From contig NZ_CAMJCX010000012.1 in NCBI RefSeq assembly GCF_946404245.1, positions 1 through 42,127 on the forward strand: 42,127 nucleotides of DNA. Reading direction: 5' to 3'. A program made the translations under genes and the position numbers. Of the stretch, positions 1 to 9,407 are shown one piece after another. The notes beneath the pieces are model-generated. The model worked only from the letters and a program-made list of their open reading frames with translations. It had not been told where the DNA came from and did no database searches. Origin of the DNA: an uncultured Methanobrevibacter sp. (lineage in GTDB: Archaea; Methanobacteriota; Methanobacteria; Methanobacteriales; Methanobacteriaceae). Positions within the stretch are counted from its first letter, which is position 1, and the number at the start of each line of letters is the position of its first letter.

Positions 1-1003
1 CAAATGCTTCAACAGCTTCCTCATCATTAACCGGGACATATTCCGCCCTGCCGATATCCCTTAGGTATGCATGCTCAGGTCCGACACCAGGATAGTCAAG
101 ACCCGCTGAAACTGAATAAACAGGGGCTATCTGACCATATTCTCCCTGATTAAAAAAGGATTTCATTCCATGGAATATGCCAATTTGACCTTTTGTTAAT
201 GCAGCCGCATTATAAGGAGTGTCCACCCCTTTTCCGCCGGCTTCACAACCTATAAGCCTGACCTCTTCATCATCTATGAAATTGTAAAATGCACCCATAG
301 CATTACTTCCCCCACCTACACATGCAACAACTGCATTTGGGAGTCTTCCTTCAATGTCCAAAAATTGCTGACGTGCTTCGGCACTTATTACAGCTTGAAA
401 ATCACGAACCATCATTGGAAATGGATGAGGTCCCATTGTAGAACCTATTACATAATTAGTATCATGAATACGGGCAATCCAATCTCTGAATGCATCATTT
501 ACTGCATCCTTAAGTGTTTTTGTTCCGGATTTTACTGAATGAACTTTTGCTCCAAGCAATTCCATTCTATAAACATTTAACGCTTGTCTTTTTGTGTCCA
601 CCTCTCCCATGAACACTTCACATTCCATATCTAAAAGCGCAGCGGCAGTTGCAGTAGCTACACCATGTTGACCCGCACCGGTCTCTGCAATTACTCTTGT
701 CTTACCCATTTTTTTAGCAAGCAACACTTGCCCTAAAACATTGTTAATCTTATGAGCGCCAGTGTGGTTTAAATCTTCACGTTTCAAATAAATTTTTGCA
801 CCGCCAAGGTCCTCAGTCATTCTTTTTGCATAGTACAAAAGGGAAGGCCTTCCAGCATATTCCTTCAATAATGTATTCAACTCATCTACAAAGTCAGGAT
901 CATTCATGTAATGATGATATTGCTCTTCCAAGTACAATAGCTCATTCATTAACGTTTCAGATATGTATTGGCCACCATACTCACCATATCGTCCTTTACT
1001 CAA
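1..1003 (-). CDS. trpB: Tryptophan synthase beta chain (3' end cut by window edge)
   Basis: TrpB condenses indole with serine in a PLP-dependent reaction, the last step of tryptophan synthesis, normally in an alpha2-beta2 complex with TrpA. The frame is open from a TTG at 1003 to the window edge. It begins [17 protein letters not shown], the usual TrpB N-terminus, and contains GAHKINN with the PLP lysine near residue 85. The TTG start is chosen because GGAGG lies 7 bases upstream and because its TTGA overlaps the trpF stop by 4 bases. It is the last visible gene of the trp operon, and trpA is expected next, outside the window. About 334 codons are visible of a family length near 390-400. This is the TrpB1 type, linked to the operon. 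Confidence 0.95.
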   Translation of the reverse strand, partial: MSKGRYGEYGGQYISETLMNELLYLEEQYHHYMNDPDFVDELNTLLKEYAGRPSLLYYAKRMTEDLGGAKIYLKREDLNHTGAHKINNVLGQVLLAKKMGKTRVIAETGAGQHGVATATAAALLDMECEVFMGEVDTKRQALNVYRMELLGAKVHSVKSGTKTLKDAVNDAFRDWIARIHDTNYVIGSTMGPHPFPMMVRDFQAVISAEARQQFLDIEGRLPNAVVACVGGGSNAMGAFYNFIDDEEVRLIGCEAGGKGVDTPYNAAALTKGQIGIFHGMKSFFNQGEYGQIAPVYSVSAGLDYPGVGPEHAYLRDIGRAEYVPVNDEEAVEAF

Positions 1004-1599
1004 TTTATTGCCTCCATAATCTCTTTAATCTTATTTTCATCTTTATAATCATTAGTTTCAAGACTTGAACTTAAATCAATAGCATAAGGGTCAAATTCTT
1101 CGATAGCTTTTTTAACGTTTGTGGAATTGATTCCGCCAGCTAAGAAAAATTCCTTTTTTAAATCTGTCCTTATCAGTTTCCAGTCAAAGGTTTTTCCGCT
1201 GCCTTTCCCACTGTCAAGAAGCAAATAATCCGCAGGAGAATTATCATATTTTGATAAGTCCTCATCCTCAGACATTTCAATCGCTTTGATAATTTTTAGT
1301 TCATTGTTAGTATTTTCTTTTAAATTATTAATATAATCTTCATCTTCCATACCATGCAGCTGTGCAATTTCAATAACATCATCATTGAACAATTCCAAGA
1401 TTTCATCCTGAGGCGCATCAACAAAAACGCCTACAGATATTATATCAGAACTCAAATTATCTTTCATTTTACTTGCAATTTCATGAGACACTTTCCTTTT
1501 TGAATCTGCAAATACAAAACCCACATAATCAGGTTTGTATTTATTCACTATCTCCACATCTTCCAAACGTCTGAGTCCGCAGATTTTAATCTTAACCAT
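1000..1599 (-). CDS. trpF: Phosphoribosylanthranilate isomerase
   Basis: TrpF converts N-(5'-phosphoribosyl)anthranilate to CdRP, the third step from chorismate to tryptophan. The 199-residue protein has the expected single TIM-barrel length. The N-terminal motif [13 protein letters not shown] carries the catalytic Cys. [14 protein letters not shown] follows, and the phosphate-binding [10 protein letters not shown] and IDLSSSLE segments lie near the C-terminus. The ATG at 1599 has GGAGTTGAAGA in front and overlaps the end of trpC by 8 bases, which suggests translational coupling. It is a stand-alone gene, not fused to trpC as in enteric bacteria. Confidence 0.95.
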   Translation of the reverse strand: MVKIKICGLRRLEDVEIVNKYKPDYVGFVFADSKRKVSHEIASKMKDNLSSDIISVGVFVDAPQDEILELFNDDVIEIAQLHGMEDEDYINNLKENTNNELKIIKAIEMSEDEDLSKYDNSPADYLLLDSGKGSGKTFDWKLIRTDLKKEFFLAGGINSTNVKKAIEEFDPYAIDLSSSLETNDYKDENKIKEIMEAIN

Positions 1600-2368
1600 T
1601 CTTCAACTCCAAAATCATGGCCTTTTTGTCATCACTTTTCATTAAAGTTTCACCTATTAAAACAGCATCAACATTATTTTCTTTTAATCTCCTTACATCT
1701 TGCGGTGTTTTAATGCCACTTTCAGAAATAAATATGACATCTCCACTTACACATCTACGTAGACTGATACTATTTTCAATGTCAACTGTGAAATTTGTCA
1801 AATCCCTATTGTTTACGCCGATTATTTCAGCACCAACATTGAGTGCAGTTCTGATTTCTGTAGCGTCATGAGCTTCAACAATAGCGGACAGACCCAAATC
1901 ATGTGCCAAATCCAAGTATTTCTTTAATTCAACCATTGACAGAATAGAGACTATCAGCAACACTGCAGATGCTCCCAGTTGCTTTGCCTCCCAGATCATG
2001 TACTCGTCTATGACAAAATCTTTTCTTAAAATTGGAATGCTTACATTTTGAGAGATTTCCTGAAGATAGTCATTAGACCCCTTGAAAAAATAAGGTTCTG
2101 TTAAAACTGAAATGGCAGATGCTCCCGCACTTTCATAATCCTTTGCAATAGCAACATAATCAAAATCCTCGGCAATCAGCCCTTTTGAAGGTGAAGCCCT
2201 TTTAACTTCCGCTATAATTGAAATTTCAGATTCGCTTAAAGCATTTTTAAATGGAAAATCCTGAGTTATTTCTAATTGTTGAACTTCAGCCTTAAGTTCT
2301 TCAAGAGACTTGTTTTCCTTTGATTCGACCAATCTTTCCCTGGTTTTTGCAACAATTTCATCCAACAT
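1592..2368 (-). CDS. trpC: Indole-3-glycerol phosphate synthase
   Basis: TrpC closes the indole ring, converting CdRP to indole-3-glycerol phosphate. The product is about 258 residues, the normal single-domain TIM-barrel length. Recognisable family segments are IIAEVKRASPSKGLI (catalytic Lys and phosphate loop), LRKDFVIDEYMI, AIVEAHDATE, GVNNRDL and FISESGI. The start is not certain. An ATG at 2368 (MLDEIVAKTRERL) is chosen, but an in-frame TTG at 2377 would overlap the trpD stop as TTGA, the pattern seen at trpF/trpB. The two choices differ by three residues only. Confidence 0.94.
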   Translation of the reverse strand: MLDEIVAKTRERLVESKENKSLEELKAEVQQLEITQDFPFKNALSESEISIIAEVKRASPSKGLIAEDFDYVAIAKDYESAGASAISVLTEPYFFKGSNDYLQEISQNVSIPILRKDFVIDEYMIWEAKQLGASAVLLIVSILSMVELKKYLDLAHDLGLSAIVEAHDATEIRTALNVGAEIIGVNNRDLTNFTVDIENSISLRRCVSGDVIFISESGIKTPQDVRRLKENNVDAVLIGETLMKSDDKKAMILELKNG

Positions 2369-2373
2369 AATAA

Positions 2374-3381
2374 TCAACTGTTTGTAATTTCTATAAATCT
2401 TTCTAACTGTTTCAATGCTTTTCCGGAATCAATGATCTCCTCTGCAAGTTCAACACCCTCACGAAGAGAATCAACTTCACCTGCAACATATAGTCCTGCC
2501 GCTGAATTAAGTAAAACCGCATTTCTTTTTGGCCCCTTTTCACCATTTAAAATTGCCAATGTGATTTTTGCATTTTCTTTAGCATCTCCGCCAACAAGGT
2601 CTTCTTTAGAAGCTTTTTCCATTCCAAAGTATTCTGGTGTAATCTCATAAGCCATGATTTCACCATCCTTAAGCTCACAGACTGAAGTTTTATCACTTAC
2701 AGATATTTCATCCATTCCGTCAACACCATAAACTGTCAATGCAGATTTAACACCTAAGTTTTTTAAAACTTTTGTCAAAGGTTCTACAAGGTCTTTTTCA
2801 TAAACTCCAAGCACTTCCATGGATGCACCCGCAGGACTTGTTAACGGACCCAAAATATTAAAGATTGTTCTAATTGATAACTCTTTACGGACGCCTGCAA
2901 CGTATTTCATTGCAATATGATAGTTTTGAGCGAACAAGAAGCATAAATTAATTTCCTTTAAACATTTCAAGCTTTTTTCAGGTTCAATATGGATATTTAC
3001 ACCCAATTCCTCTAAAACATCAGCAGCGCCACATTTGCTTGATGCAGATCTGTTTCCATGTTTTGCCACAGGAACTCCTGCCGCTGAAATAACAATTGAG
3101 GATGTTGTGGATATATTGAATGTATTTGAACCGTCACCACCGGTTCCAACAATCTCCAAAACTTCCTTGTCATTCAATAGCCTTACACAGTGAGCCCTCA
3201 TAGCTTCAGCAGATGCGGTTATCTCATCGATTGTTTCGCCTTTCATGGACATTGCGGTTAAATATGCGCTCATCTGCACTTCACTAGCTTCACCGCTCAT
3301 GATTTCATCCATGGTTTGGTAAGCTTCATCATATGTTAAGTTTTCATTTTTATATACCTTTAAAATAGCTTCTTTAATCAT
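2374..3381 (-). CDS. trpD: Anthranilate phosphoribosyltransferase
   Basis: TrpD transfers phosphoribose from PRPP to anthranilate. The 335-residue protein has the PRPP-binding [18 protein letters not shown], the anthranilate-site [21 protein letters not shown], and [12 protein letters not shown], all hallmarks of the family. ATG at 3381 overlaps the trpG stop by 4 bases (ATGA), with AAGGG just upstream. Here trpD follows trpG directly. In the Methanothermobacter operon it is at the end (trpEGCFBAD), so the gene order differs. The C-terminus ends in the usual helical segment, with no sign of truncation. Confidence 0.95.
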   Translation of the reverse strand: MIKEAILKVYKNENLTYDEAYQTMDEIMSGEASEVQMSAYLTAMSMKGETIDEITASAEAMRAHCVRLLNDKEVLEIVGTGGDGSNTFNISTTSSIVISAAGVPVAKHGNRSASSKCGAADVLEELGVNIHIEPEKSLKCLKEINLCFLFAQNYHIAMKYVAGVRKELSIRTIFNILGPLTSPAGASMEVLGVYEKDLVEPLTKVLKNLGVKSALTVYGVDGMDEISVSDKTSVCELKDGEIMAYEITPEYFGMEKASKEDLVGGDAKENAKITLAILNGEKGPKRNAVLLNSAAGLYVAGEVDSLREGVELAEEIIDSGKALKQLERFIEITNS

Positions 3382-3962
3382 AAAATCCCTTTCTCAACCT
3401 TTTCTAAAAAATTTTCAATAATTGTTAACCCATCCGGAGTAAGAATTGATTCCGGATGAAACTGGAGACCGTAAACATTGAAATCCTTATGTTTCACCGC
3501 CATTATTTCACCGTCGTCTTTAGCCTTGGATATCACATCAAGACAGTCCGGAATACTGTCATCAACCAGGCTTAATGAGTGATATCTTCCAACCTCAATT
3601 TCTGTCGGCAATCCTTTGAATATGAAATCATAATCAAGTGAAATTCTTGAAGTTTTTCCATGCATCAGTCTTTTCGCATGAGATATTTTGCCACCAAACG
3701 CTTCACAGATAGATTGATGTCCTAAGCAAACCCCCAAAATTGGAATTTTACCTGAGAAATTTAAAACAACATCAATGCAAATTCCCGCATCTTCAGGTTT
3801 TCCAGGCCCAGGGGACAAAATTATGCATTCCGGATCCAATTCGGAAATTTCTTCAATAGTTATCTTATCATTTCTGACAACTTTAATATCCTGATTTACT
3901 TCACCTATCAATTGATACAAGTTATATGAAAAGCTATCATAGTTGTCTATTAAAAGAATCAT
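3378..3962 (-). CDS. trpG: Anthranilate synthase glutamine amidotransferase component
   Basis: TrpG hydrolyses glutamine to give ammonia to TrpE. The 194-residue class I glutaminase shows [15 protein letters not shown] at the N-terminus, [13 protein letters not shown], the nucleophile elbow [14 protein letters not shown] with the catalytic Cys, and the His-Glu pair in [13 protein letters not shown]. An open frame reaches 4022, but the family N-terminus and a GGGGG binding site 6 bases upstream place the start at ATG 3962. There it overlaps the trpE stop as ATGA. The upstream extension is trpE coding sequence read in another frame. Confidence 0.95.
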   Translation of the reverse strand: MILLIDNYDSFSYNLYQLIGEVNQDIKVVRNDKITIEEISELDPECIILSPGPGKPEDAGICIDVVLNFSGKIPILGVCLGHQSICEAFGGKISHAKRLMHGKTSRISLDYDFIFKGLPTEIEVGRYHSLSLVDDSIPDCLDVISKAKDDGEIMAVKHKDFNVYGLQFHPESILTPDGLTIIENFLEKVEKGIL

Positions 3963-5455
3963 TCTATCCCCCCGTTTGCAATTTCCAATGCATTTATTAC
4001 AGCAGCTGCTTTGTTTAAACATTCATCGAATTCATTGTCAGGTACGCTGTCGGCGACTATTCCTGCTCCTGAACGTATGAACACTTTGTTATTTCTTGCA
4101 AATGCAATTCTAATTGAAATACATGTGTCAATATTGCCGCTCAAATCAACATATCCAATCGCTCCGCCATAAATTCCTCTTTTGTTATCTTCAAGTTCAT
4201 TTATTATTTCACAGGCCCTTATCTTTGGAGCTCCGGACAATGTTCCTGCAGGTAAAATTGAATCTATCGCAACAAGAGAGTCCAAATCGCTTCTTAAGGT
4301 TCCACTAACTGTAGAACCGATGTGCATCACATGTGAAAATCTCTCAATTGACAGGTATTTTTCAACATTGACGGATCCGATTTCAGATATTCTTCCAATG
4401 TCGTTTCTTCCAAGGTCCACCAGCATATTATGTTCAGCCAGTTCCTTTTCATCGGCTAGCAATTCCCTTTCAAGTTCTAAATCTTCCTCTTCGGTTTTTC
4501 CACGAGGCCTTGTTCCGGCAAGAGGGAATGTGAACAATTTTTTGTCTGTAAGTTTCACCAGGGTTTCAGGAGATGCACCGGCTATCTCAATGTCATCACT
4601 TGAGAAATAAAACATGTATGGAGAAGGATTGGTTGTTCTCAAGACCCTGTAAGTGTCAAACAGACTTCCGGCGATGTCTGCCTCAATCCTGTTTGAGAGG
4701 ACAACCTGAAAAATGTCTCCTTCTTTAATGTAATTTTTAGCTTTTAAAACCATGTCACAATATTTTTCACGGGAAAATACAGGTTTGAAATCTGATTTTA
4801 ACTCCAATGGTTTTATTTCAGCTTTTTTACCATTTTTGATTAAGTCTGCAATTTCCTTTAAATCATCACATGCCTTTATGTAATTGCTTTCTAAATCGTC
4901 AGTCTTAATATTTGAAATAAGAATAATTTTTTGCTTGAAGTTATCAAAGGCTATCACCTTGTCAAACAGCATCAGGTCAATGTCCTTGAACTGGTCCTGA
5001 TTTTCCGCATCAAGATTTAGGGAAGGTTCAGCATACTTTATGTAGTCATATGCAAAATATCCAACAAAACCGCCAGTGAAAGGAGGCAAATAATCGATTT
5101 TTGGTGATTTATTCTTATTTACCAAATCCTTAATTATTTCACTTGGATTGTCAGTTTCAATTGTTATTTCATCATCATTGAACTCATCAAAGTTTTCACT
5201 GCCTTTAATTTTGACAATACCATCCTGACAGGTAAACTCCAAAAGCGGATTGAAACCTAAAAAAGAATATCTTCCCCATTTTTCCGCATCTTCAATACTT
5301 TCCAACATATAACAGTGCTTACTGATATTTTTCAATACTCTTAAAACTTCGATTGGAGTAGCAATATCCGAAAATAATTCATATGAAACCGGAATACGCT
5401 TATACTCCTCATTTTTTGCTATATTTTTTATCTCTTCTAAACTTGGGGAAAACAT
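3959..5455 (-). CDS. trpE: Anthranilate synthase component I
   Basis: TrpE makes anthranilate from chorismate with ammonia from TrpG and is the committed, usually feedback-inhibited step. The 498-residue protein has the chorismate-binding core in its C-terminal half: EGDIFQVVLSNR, NPSPYMFYF, GASPETLVK, PLAGTRPRGKT, DLGRNDIGR, LPAGTLSGAPKIRA and the GGAIGY segment. An N-terminal SYELFSDIATPIEVL resembles the region that holds the tryptophan allosteric site. It is the first gene of the operon. TRP-box-like hexamers and TATA-like sequence lie in the 90 bases upstream. Confidence 0.95.
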   Translation of the reverse strand: MFSPSLEEIKNIAKNEEYKRIPVSYELFSDIATPIEVLRVLKNISKHCYMLESIEDAEKWGRYSFLGFNPLLEFTCQDGIVKIKGSENFDEFNDDEITIETDNPSEIIKDLVNKNKSPKIDYLPPFTGGFVGYFAYDYIKYAEPSLNLDAENQDQFKDIDLMLFDKVIAFDNFKQKIILISNIKTDDLESNYIKACDDLKEIADLIKNGKKAEIKPLELKSDFKPVFSREKYCDMVLKAKNYIKEGDIFQVVLSNRIEADIAGSLFDTYRVLRTTNPSPYMFYFSSDDIEIAGASPETLVKLTDKKLFTFPLAGTRPRGKTEEEDLELERELLADEKELAEHNMLVDLGRNDIGRISEIGSVNVEKYLSIERFSHVMHIGSTVSGTLRSDLDSLVAIDSILPAGTLSGAPKIRACEIINELEDNKRGIYGGAIGYVDLSGNIDTCISIRIAFARNNKVFIRSGAGIVADSVPDNEFDECLNKAAAVINALEIANGGIE

Positions 5456-5484
5456 TATATCACTTGGTATAATATTTTATATAA

Positions 5485-5520
5485 TGTACTATTTAAAACC
5501 TTGTTGTCATAATTTGTACA
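5485..5520 (-). promoter_or_regulatory. trp operon promoter region with TRP-box-like sites
   Basis: On the minus strand the palindrome TGTACA is at 5520-5515. A second site, AGTACA (TGTACT on the plus strand), lies 30 bases nearer the gene at 5490-5485. Between and below them are TATA-like runs (TTTTAAATA near 5498-5490 and TATATAAAATA near 5482-5472). TGTACA is the published TRP box bound by the repressor TrpY in Methanothermobacter. That this strain uses it the same way is inference, because no trpY lies next to the operon here. Confidence 0.5.
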
Positions 5521-5547
5521 TTAAAAAATATGTGAAAAAAAATAGGA

Positions 5548-5946
5548 TTACATTTTATCCTGTTCTTTAGAAAATTGAATAACAATCTTTTTTATTTCCC
5601 TGCTTTCCAAATAAGGAAGCTTTTCAGTTATTTCATTTTCCAAATCCTTATTTAACTGCAATCTTTTTTGAACATATTCATCACCAGTGAATTCACTGCG
5701 ATACTGTTTATTCAGATTGGAATATTTGGTAATCAGAGGTTGAAGAACCTTGCCAATATCAACATCCAACTTATCATTTTTGATTTTTTGCTTTCTGATT
5801 TCAGAAACAAAACCGACGACAGTTACAAAAAAGCCCAAAACAGTTACTGTCAATGCAGGGACAAAAATCTTTTCATTGTCTAGAAATACGACAGTTAAAA
5901 CTATTCCAATAAATATTAAAGCAATACCAATTTTTCTTAAATCCAT
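5548..5946 (-). CDS. Small membrane protein, unknown function
   Basis: The family is not recognised. The product, about 132 residues, starts with two hydrophobic segments (about residues 5-21 and 26-46, with DNEK between) that would form a membrane hairpin. A basic cytoplasmic-type tail with charged, probably helical sequence follows (LNKQYRSEFTGDEYVQKRLQLNKDLENEI). The ATG at 5946 (MDLRKIG) is preferred over an in-frame TTG at 5964. Neither has a clear ribosome binding site. It lies 22 bases downstream of the CPBP protease gene and is probably co-transcribed with it. Confidence 0.7.
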   Translation of the reverse strand: MDLRKIGIALIFIGIVLTVVFLDNEKIFVPALTVTVLGFFVTVVGFVSEIRKQKIKNDKLDVDIGKVLQPLITKYSNLNKQYRSEFTGDEYVQKRLQLNKDLENEITEKLPYLESREIKKIVIQFSKEQDKM

Positions 5947-5968
5947 GATAAATAGTCTATACAATTAA

Positions 5969-6742
5969 TTATTTAATTGTATTCAATTCAACGACCATGA
6001 ACCTTAATAAAAATATTGCGGATAAAACCGCTAAAATACTCATAATCAACATTACAACATTATTTGTAAACAGTAACTCATTAACATCAATAATCCTTAT
6101 TATTTCTGCAAATAGATTGTTTAAAAAATGAGCCACAATAGGAACACAAATATTTTCAGTTTTCAAATACAGAATGGCCATACAGATTGCAAATACAATC
6201 GCTGAGGTGATGCTTCCAAAATTATGAAGAGATCCGAAAAGCAGCGCTGATATTAAAACCGCAAATACAGTAGGAACATAAATCTTTAACCTGTTTAACA
6301 AAACACCCCTGAATATCAGCTCTTCAGCAATTGGAGAAACAACAATTGTGGAAAGCAATGGTGCAAAACTAAGCAGCGACATGGACGGAATGGCAAAATT
6401 CATTAAAAAGTTCAAACTAGGAAAACTGACCGCCAGATAGTTTGCCGCATAGAGCATACCATATGAAAAGAAAATATTGACAACCACGATTAAAAGAATA
6501 TGCTTGAGCTTTATTTTTGAAAAAACATTGAAAAAATCATTTTTAAAATCTTCAGAACAATCCCTCAACATAAAAATGAAAAACAAAATCACAAAAACAT
6601 AAATCCATTTCGGATTAATTACTGATGTAAAATGCCCCAAAGCATATAAAACCACATATAAAAGAATTATAATAATAGTTAAATGTCTAATCTTAATATT
6701 TTTAATAACATCGTTGCATACGGACATAATATCTGAAAACAA
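5969..6742 (-). CDS. CPBP family intramembrane glutamic endopeptidase
   Basis: The sequence matches the CPBP (CAAX protease and bacteriocin-processing, formerly Abi) family. In a multi-pass membrane protein the three diagnostic motifs appear in order: SPIAEELIFRGVLL (EExxxR, about residues 141-146), FGSLHNFG (His near 172) and VAHFLNNL (His near 204). These Glu and His residues form the active site in the family. Its 257 residues and about seven to eight hydrophobic segments fit. Family members process prenylated or small membrane proteins or give bacteriocin immunity; the substrate here is unknown. A membrane protein follows, possibly in the same transcript. Confidence 0.88.
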   Translation of the reverse strand: MFSDIMSVCNDVIKNIKIRHLTIIIILLYVVLYALGHFTSVINPKWIYVFVILFFIFMLRDCSEDFKNDFFNVFSKIKLKHILLIVVVNIFFSYGMLYAANYLAVSFPSLNFLMNFAIPSMSLLSFAPLLSTIVVSPIAEELIFRGVLLNRLKIYVPTVFAVLISALLFGSLHNFGSITSAIVFAICMAILYLKTENICVPIVAHFLNNLFAEIIRIIDVNELLFTNNVVMLIMSILAVLSAIFLLRFMVVELNTIK

Positions 6743-6836
6743 ACTCTTTAATTAAATAAAAAAAATAATAAAAAAAATAAAATAGCATATATATTAACTT
6801 AAACTAGCCATTGAGTTAACTAATTCAAAATCTCAT

Positions 6837-7040
6837 TCAATCATCTTCGTTAAACACAAAAACCTCTTCAATAGCATTTTTGCCCAAAACCTTTGTGATT
6901 TTGTAGGCCAATAACAAGGAAGGATTATAACGAGCATTTTCTAAAGCATTTATTGTTTGGCGAGTTACACCAACAGATTCAGCCAATTCCTGTTGAGTAA
7001 TGCCTTTTTCTTGGCGTAATAGCCGTATTTTTGTTTCCAT
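6837..7040 (-). CDS. Small Xre-family HTH transcriptional regulator
   Basis: This 67-residue protein is almost wholly a Cro/C1 helix-turn-helix: [30 protein letters not shown] is the classic five-helix core with the recognition helix near residues 28-38. It ends in an acidic tail. The ATG at 7040 follows GGAGGTGA; an upstream in-frame start would begin before that site and is rejected. Such mini-Xre proteins are often autoregulatory, and an inverted repeat lies just upstream (7055-7068). The usual partner, a small membrane protein, is not immediately adjacent. The CPBP gene downstream (94 bases away) could be its target. Confidence 0.9.
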   Translation of the reverse strand: METKIRLLRQEKGITQQELAESVGVTRQTINALENARYNPSLLLAYKITKVLGKNAIEEVFVFNEDD

Positions 7041-7054
7041 ATACTCACCTCCCA

Positions 7055-7068
7055 TAACCTCTAGGTTA
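7055..7068. promoter_or_regulatory. Inverted repeat near the expected start of the Xre mRNA
   Basis: TAACC and GGTTA flank a 4-base spacer directly upstream of the regulator's GGAGGTGA. A TATA-like TATTTAAA on the minus strand near 7094-7087 would place transcription start close to this repeat. This is consistent with an operator for autorepression, but nothing in the sequence proves it. The same 150-base divergent region also carries TATATAAA near 7102-7109, reading toward purB. Confidence 0.4.
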
Positions 7069-7191
7069 CAGGGGTTGATATAATCTCTTTAAATAGAGCA
7101 TATATAAATTTTTTGTAGGAATATACAACAATATTATTTAAGGAACTGAACATATATTATAATATAATAAATTAAAAATGAGTTGATAAAA

Positions 7192-8541
7192 ATGGCTATA
7201 CATCCAATCGAATTTAGATATGGAACCCCAGAAATGAAAAGCATCTGGGAAGAGGAAAACAAATTACAAAGAATGCTAGATGTAGAATCCGCATTGGCAC
7301 AGGCTGAAGGAAGACTCGGAATCATCCCACAGGAAGTTGCAGATGAAATTGCTGCAAAAGCCAATACTGATTATGTCAAACTGGAAAGAATGAAAGAAAT
7401 CGAAGCTGAAACCAACCACGATATTGCAGCATTATCCAAATCAATTACAGAAGTTTGTGAAAATGGTGCAGGAGAATACGTTCACTTTGGAGCTACATCT
7501 AACGACATTGTAGACAGTTCAAATTCATTGCTTATTCGCGATTCAATAGCAGTATTAAAAGAAAAACTTGAAAGATTAACAAAAATCATGCTTAAATTAA
7601 CCGAAGAAAACAAAATGAAAGTATGTATCGGACGTACACACGGACAACATGCACTTCCAACAACATACGGTATGAAATTCGGTATTTGGGCTGACGAACT
7701 CCACAGACAATACGAAAGATTAGAACATGCTGAAGGAAACGTTTGTATTGGAATGATGGACGGTGCTGTTGGAACAACCGCTGCATTAGGCGAACAAGGA
7801 TGGGAAATCCACAAAACCGTTGCAGAAATTTTAGGCCTTCCAGCTGCAACAATTACAAACCAGGTTGTTCAAAGGGACAATCACGTAGAATTCATTAGCG
7901 TTTTAGCAAATATCGCAAGTACATTAGATAAAATCGGACTAGAAATCAGAAGCTTACAAAGAACAGAAATCATGGAAGTTGGAGAATTCTTTGATCCTGA
8001 AAAACAAGTTGGCAGCAGTACCATGCCACACAAAATGAATCCTATTACAGCAGAAAGAATCTGTGGTGTTGCAAGAATCGTCAAATCATATGTCAATGCC
8101 GCTTTGGACAACAATCCACTCTGGCACGAAAGAGACTTGACCAACTCATCATGTGAAAGAATAATGTTCCCGGAAAGCTGCATTTTAACCGATTACATTC
8201 TCAATTTAACCATTAAATTAATGAACAACCTCATTTTCTATGATGAAAATATTGAAAGAAACTTAAACTTAACTAACGGTTTAATTATGGCTGAAAGATT
8301 AATGGCAGAACTTACACGTGCAGGAATGGGAAAACAAACTGCTTACGGAATTGTAAGAAAAAATGCAATTAAAGCCAATAAAGAAAAACTCCTGTTAGGC
8401 GAATTAATCTTGGAAGATGAAGAAGTTCAAAAATACTTAACTGAAGAAGACGTTGAAAAAATAATGGATCCTCACACTTACGTCGGTTCCATTTCAATAA
8501 TCATCGATGAATTACTTGAAAAATCAAAAGATTGGTTTTAG
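7192..8541 (+). CDS. purB: Adenylosuccinate lyase
   Basis: PurB acts twice in purine synthesis, cleaving SAICAR to AICAR and adenylosuccinate to AMP, with release of fumarate. The 449-residue protein belongs to the fumarase/aspartase superfamily. The N-terminus MAIHPIEFRYG is typical, GRTHGQHALPTTYG carries the catalytic His region, and the superfamily signature GSSTMPHKMNP lies near residues 273-283. The start is ATG 7192. An in-frame TTG three codons earlier overlaps what looks like the ribosome binding site (GAGTTGAT). Several TATA-like stretches lie between 7100 and 7175. Confidence 0.96.
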   Translation: MAIHPIEFRYGTPEMKSIWEEENKLQRMLDVESALAQAEGRLGIIPQEVADEIAAKANTDYVKLERMKEIEAETNHDIAALSKSITEVCENGAGEYVHFGATSNDIVDSSNSLLIRDSIAVLKEKLERLTKIMLKLTEENKMKVCIGRTHGQHALPTTYGMKFGIWADELHRQYERLEHAEGNVCIGMMDGAVGTTAALGEQGWEIHKTVAEILGLPAATITNQVVQRDNHVEFISVLANIASTLDKIGLEIRSLQRTEIMEVGEFFDPEKQVGSSTMPHKMNPITAERICGVARIVKSYVNAALDNNPLWHERDLTNSSCERIMFPESCILTDYILNLTIKLMNNLIFYDENIERNLNLTNGLIMAERLMAELTRAGMGKQTAYGIVRKNAIKANKEKLLLGELILEDEEVQKYLTEEDVEKIMDPHTYVGSISIIIDELLEKSKDWF

Positions 8542-8550
8542 GTGTAAAAA

Positions 8551-9402
8551 ATGAGTAGTGTAAAAGAATTAAAATCAGTTGATTTATCATCATACACTAT
8601 TATTTCAACTGCGATTGCTGTTTTATTTTCAATAATCAGTTCAATAATACTTGTAATTGCAATCGGAGTAATGAGCCCTGCAGCCATGGGAATTTCAGTA
8701 TACTTAGTTTCCACAATAGTAGTCGGAACCCTAATGTATACTACCTACAACTCATTTTGTCAAGGATTCCTTTACAATCTATTGGCTACAAAGCTCAATA
8801 CAATACAAGTTGCCTTTAAAGATGACAAAGAAATTATTAAAATTTCTACTACTTCAACTGCAATCATTACAGCCATGATACTGACAATACAAGTAATTTT
8901 ACTTTATCTTGCATCAGTATTCCTGGTTCCATTATTATTAAACGCAATGATGCAAACATTGATGTATTCAGGCCAACAATTGCTAGCATATAGCCTTTAT
9001 CAATTCATATATCTATTAAGTCAACCTACCACAGTTGCTATGATAATTTTTGGTACATTCATCATCACATTCGTGTTTGTTTTGCTCGGATGTTACATAT
9101 ACAACATTGTTGCAAGTACTGGAAGAGGAGCTGTTGTAGAACTATCAAAAGAAGGCAACATGACTTCAGTCGAGTCTGTTGATATTTTAAAATTAGCTAT
9201 TGTATTTGCAGCTGTTGCAGGAATTTTAAATTTGGTTCTCGCACTCATATCATTAGTTAGTGGCGGAAACATAATGACTGCAATAGGAAATATCATAGGC
9301 GGTTTCATCGGTTCATTTATTGAAGGTGCACTTTTAGCTGCATTCTACAATATCCTTGCACCGAAACTTGGAAAATTAAAATTAGAATTAATTGATCAAT
9401 AG
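8551..9402 (+). CDS. Multi-pass membrane protein, unknown function
   Basis: No family is recognised. The 283 residues contain about six hydrophobic segments (roughly 17-45, 50-68, 100-130, 155-185, 210-235 and 245-270). The last ones are glycine-rich (LVSGGNIMTAIGNIIGGFIGSFIEGALLAAF), which suggests tight helix packing. There are no obvious charged catalytic motifs. GGTG before ATG 8551 and only 9 bases after purB suggest one transcript with purB, but the functional link is unknown. It converges with copA, leaving 5 bases between the stops. Confidence 0.75.
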   Translation: MSSVKELKSVDLSSYTIISTAIAVLFSIISSIILVIAIGVMSPAAMGISVYLVSTIVVGTLMYTTYNSFCQGFLYNLLATKLNTIQVAFKDDKEIIKISTTSTAIITAMILTIQVILLYLASVFLVPLLLNAMMQTLMYSGQQLLAYSLYQFIYLLSQPTTVAMIIFGTFIITFVFVLLGCYIYNIVASTGRGAVVELSKEGNMTSVESVDILKLAIVFAAVAGILNLVLALISLVSGGNIMTAIGNIIGGFIGSFIEGALLAAFYNILAPKLGKLKLELIDQ

Positions 9403-9407
9403 ACCAA

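Noticed and set aside
4182-4610. 142-codon open frame opposite trpE
   Set aside because: It lies wholly antisense to a well-conserved trpE region, is Ser-rich as expected from the complement of that frame, and has no ribosome binding site or recognisable domain.
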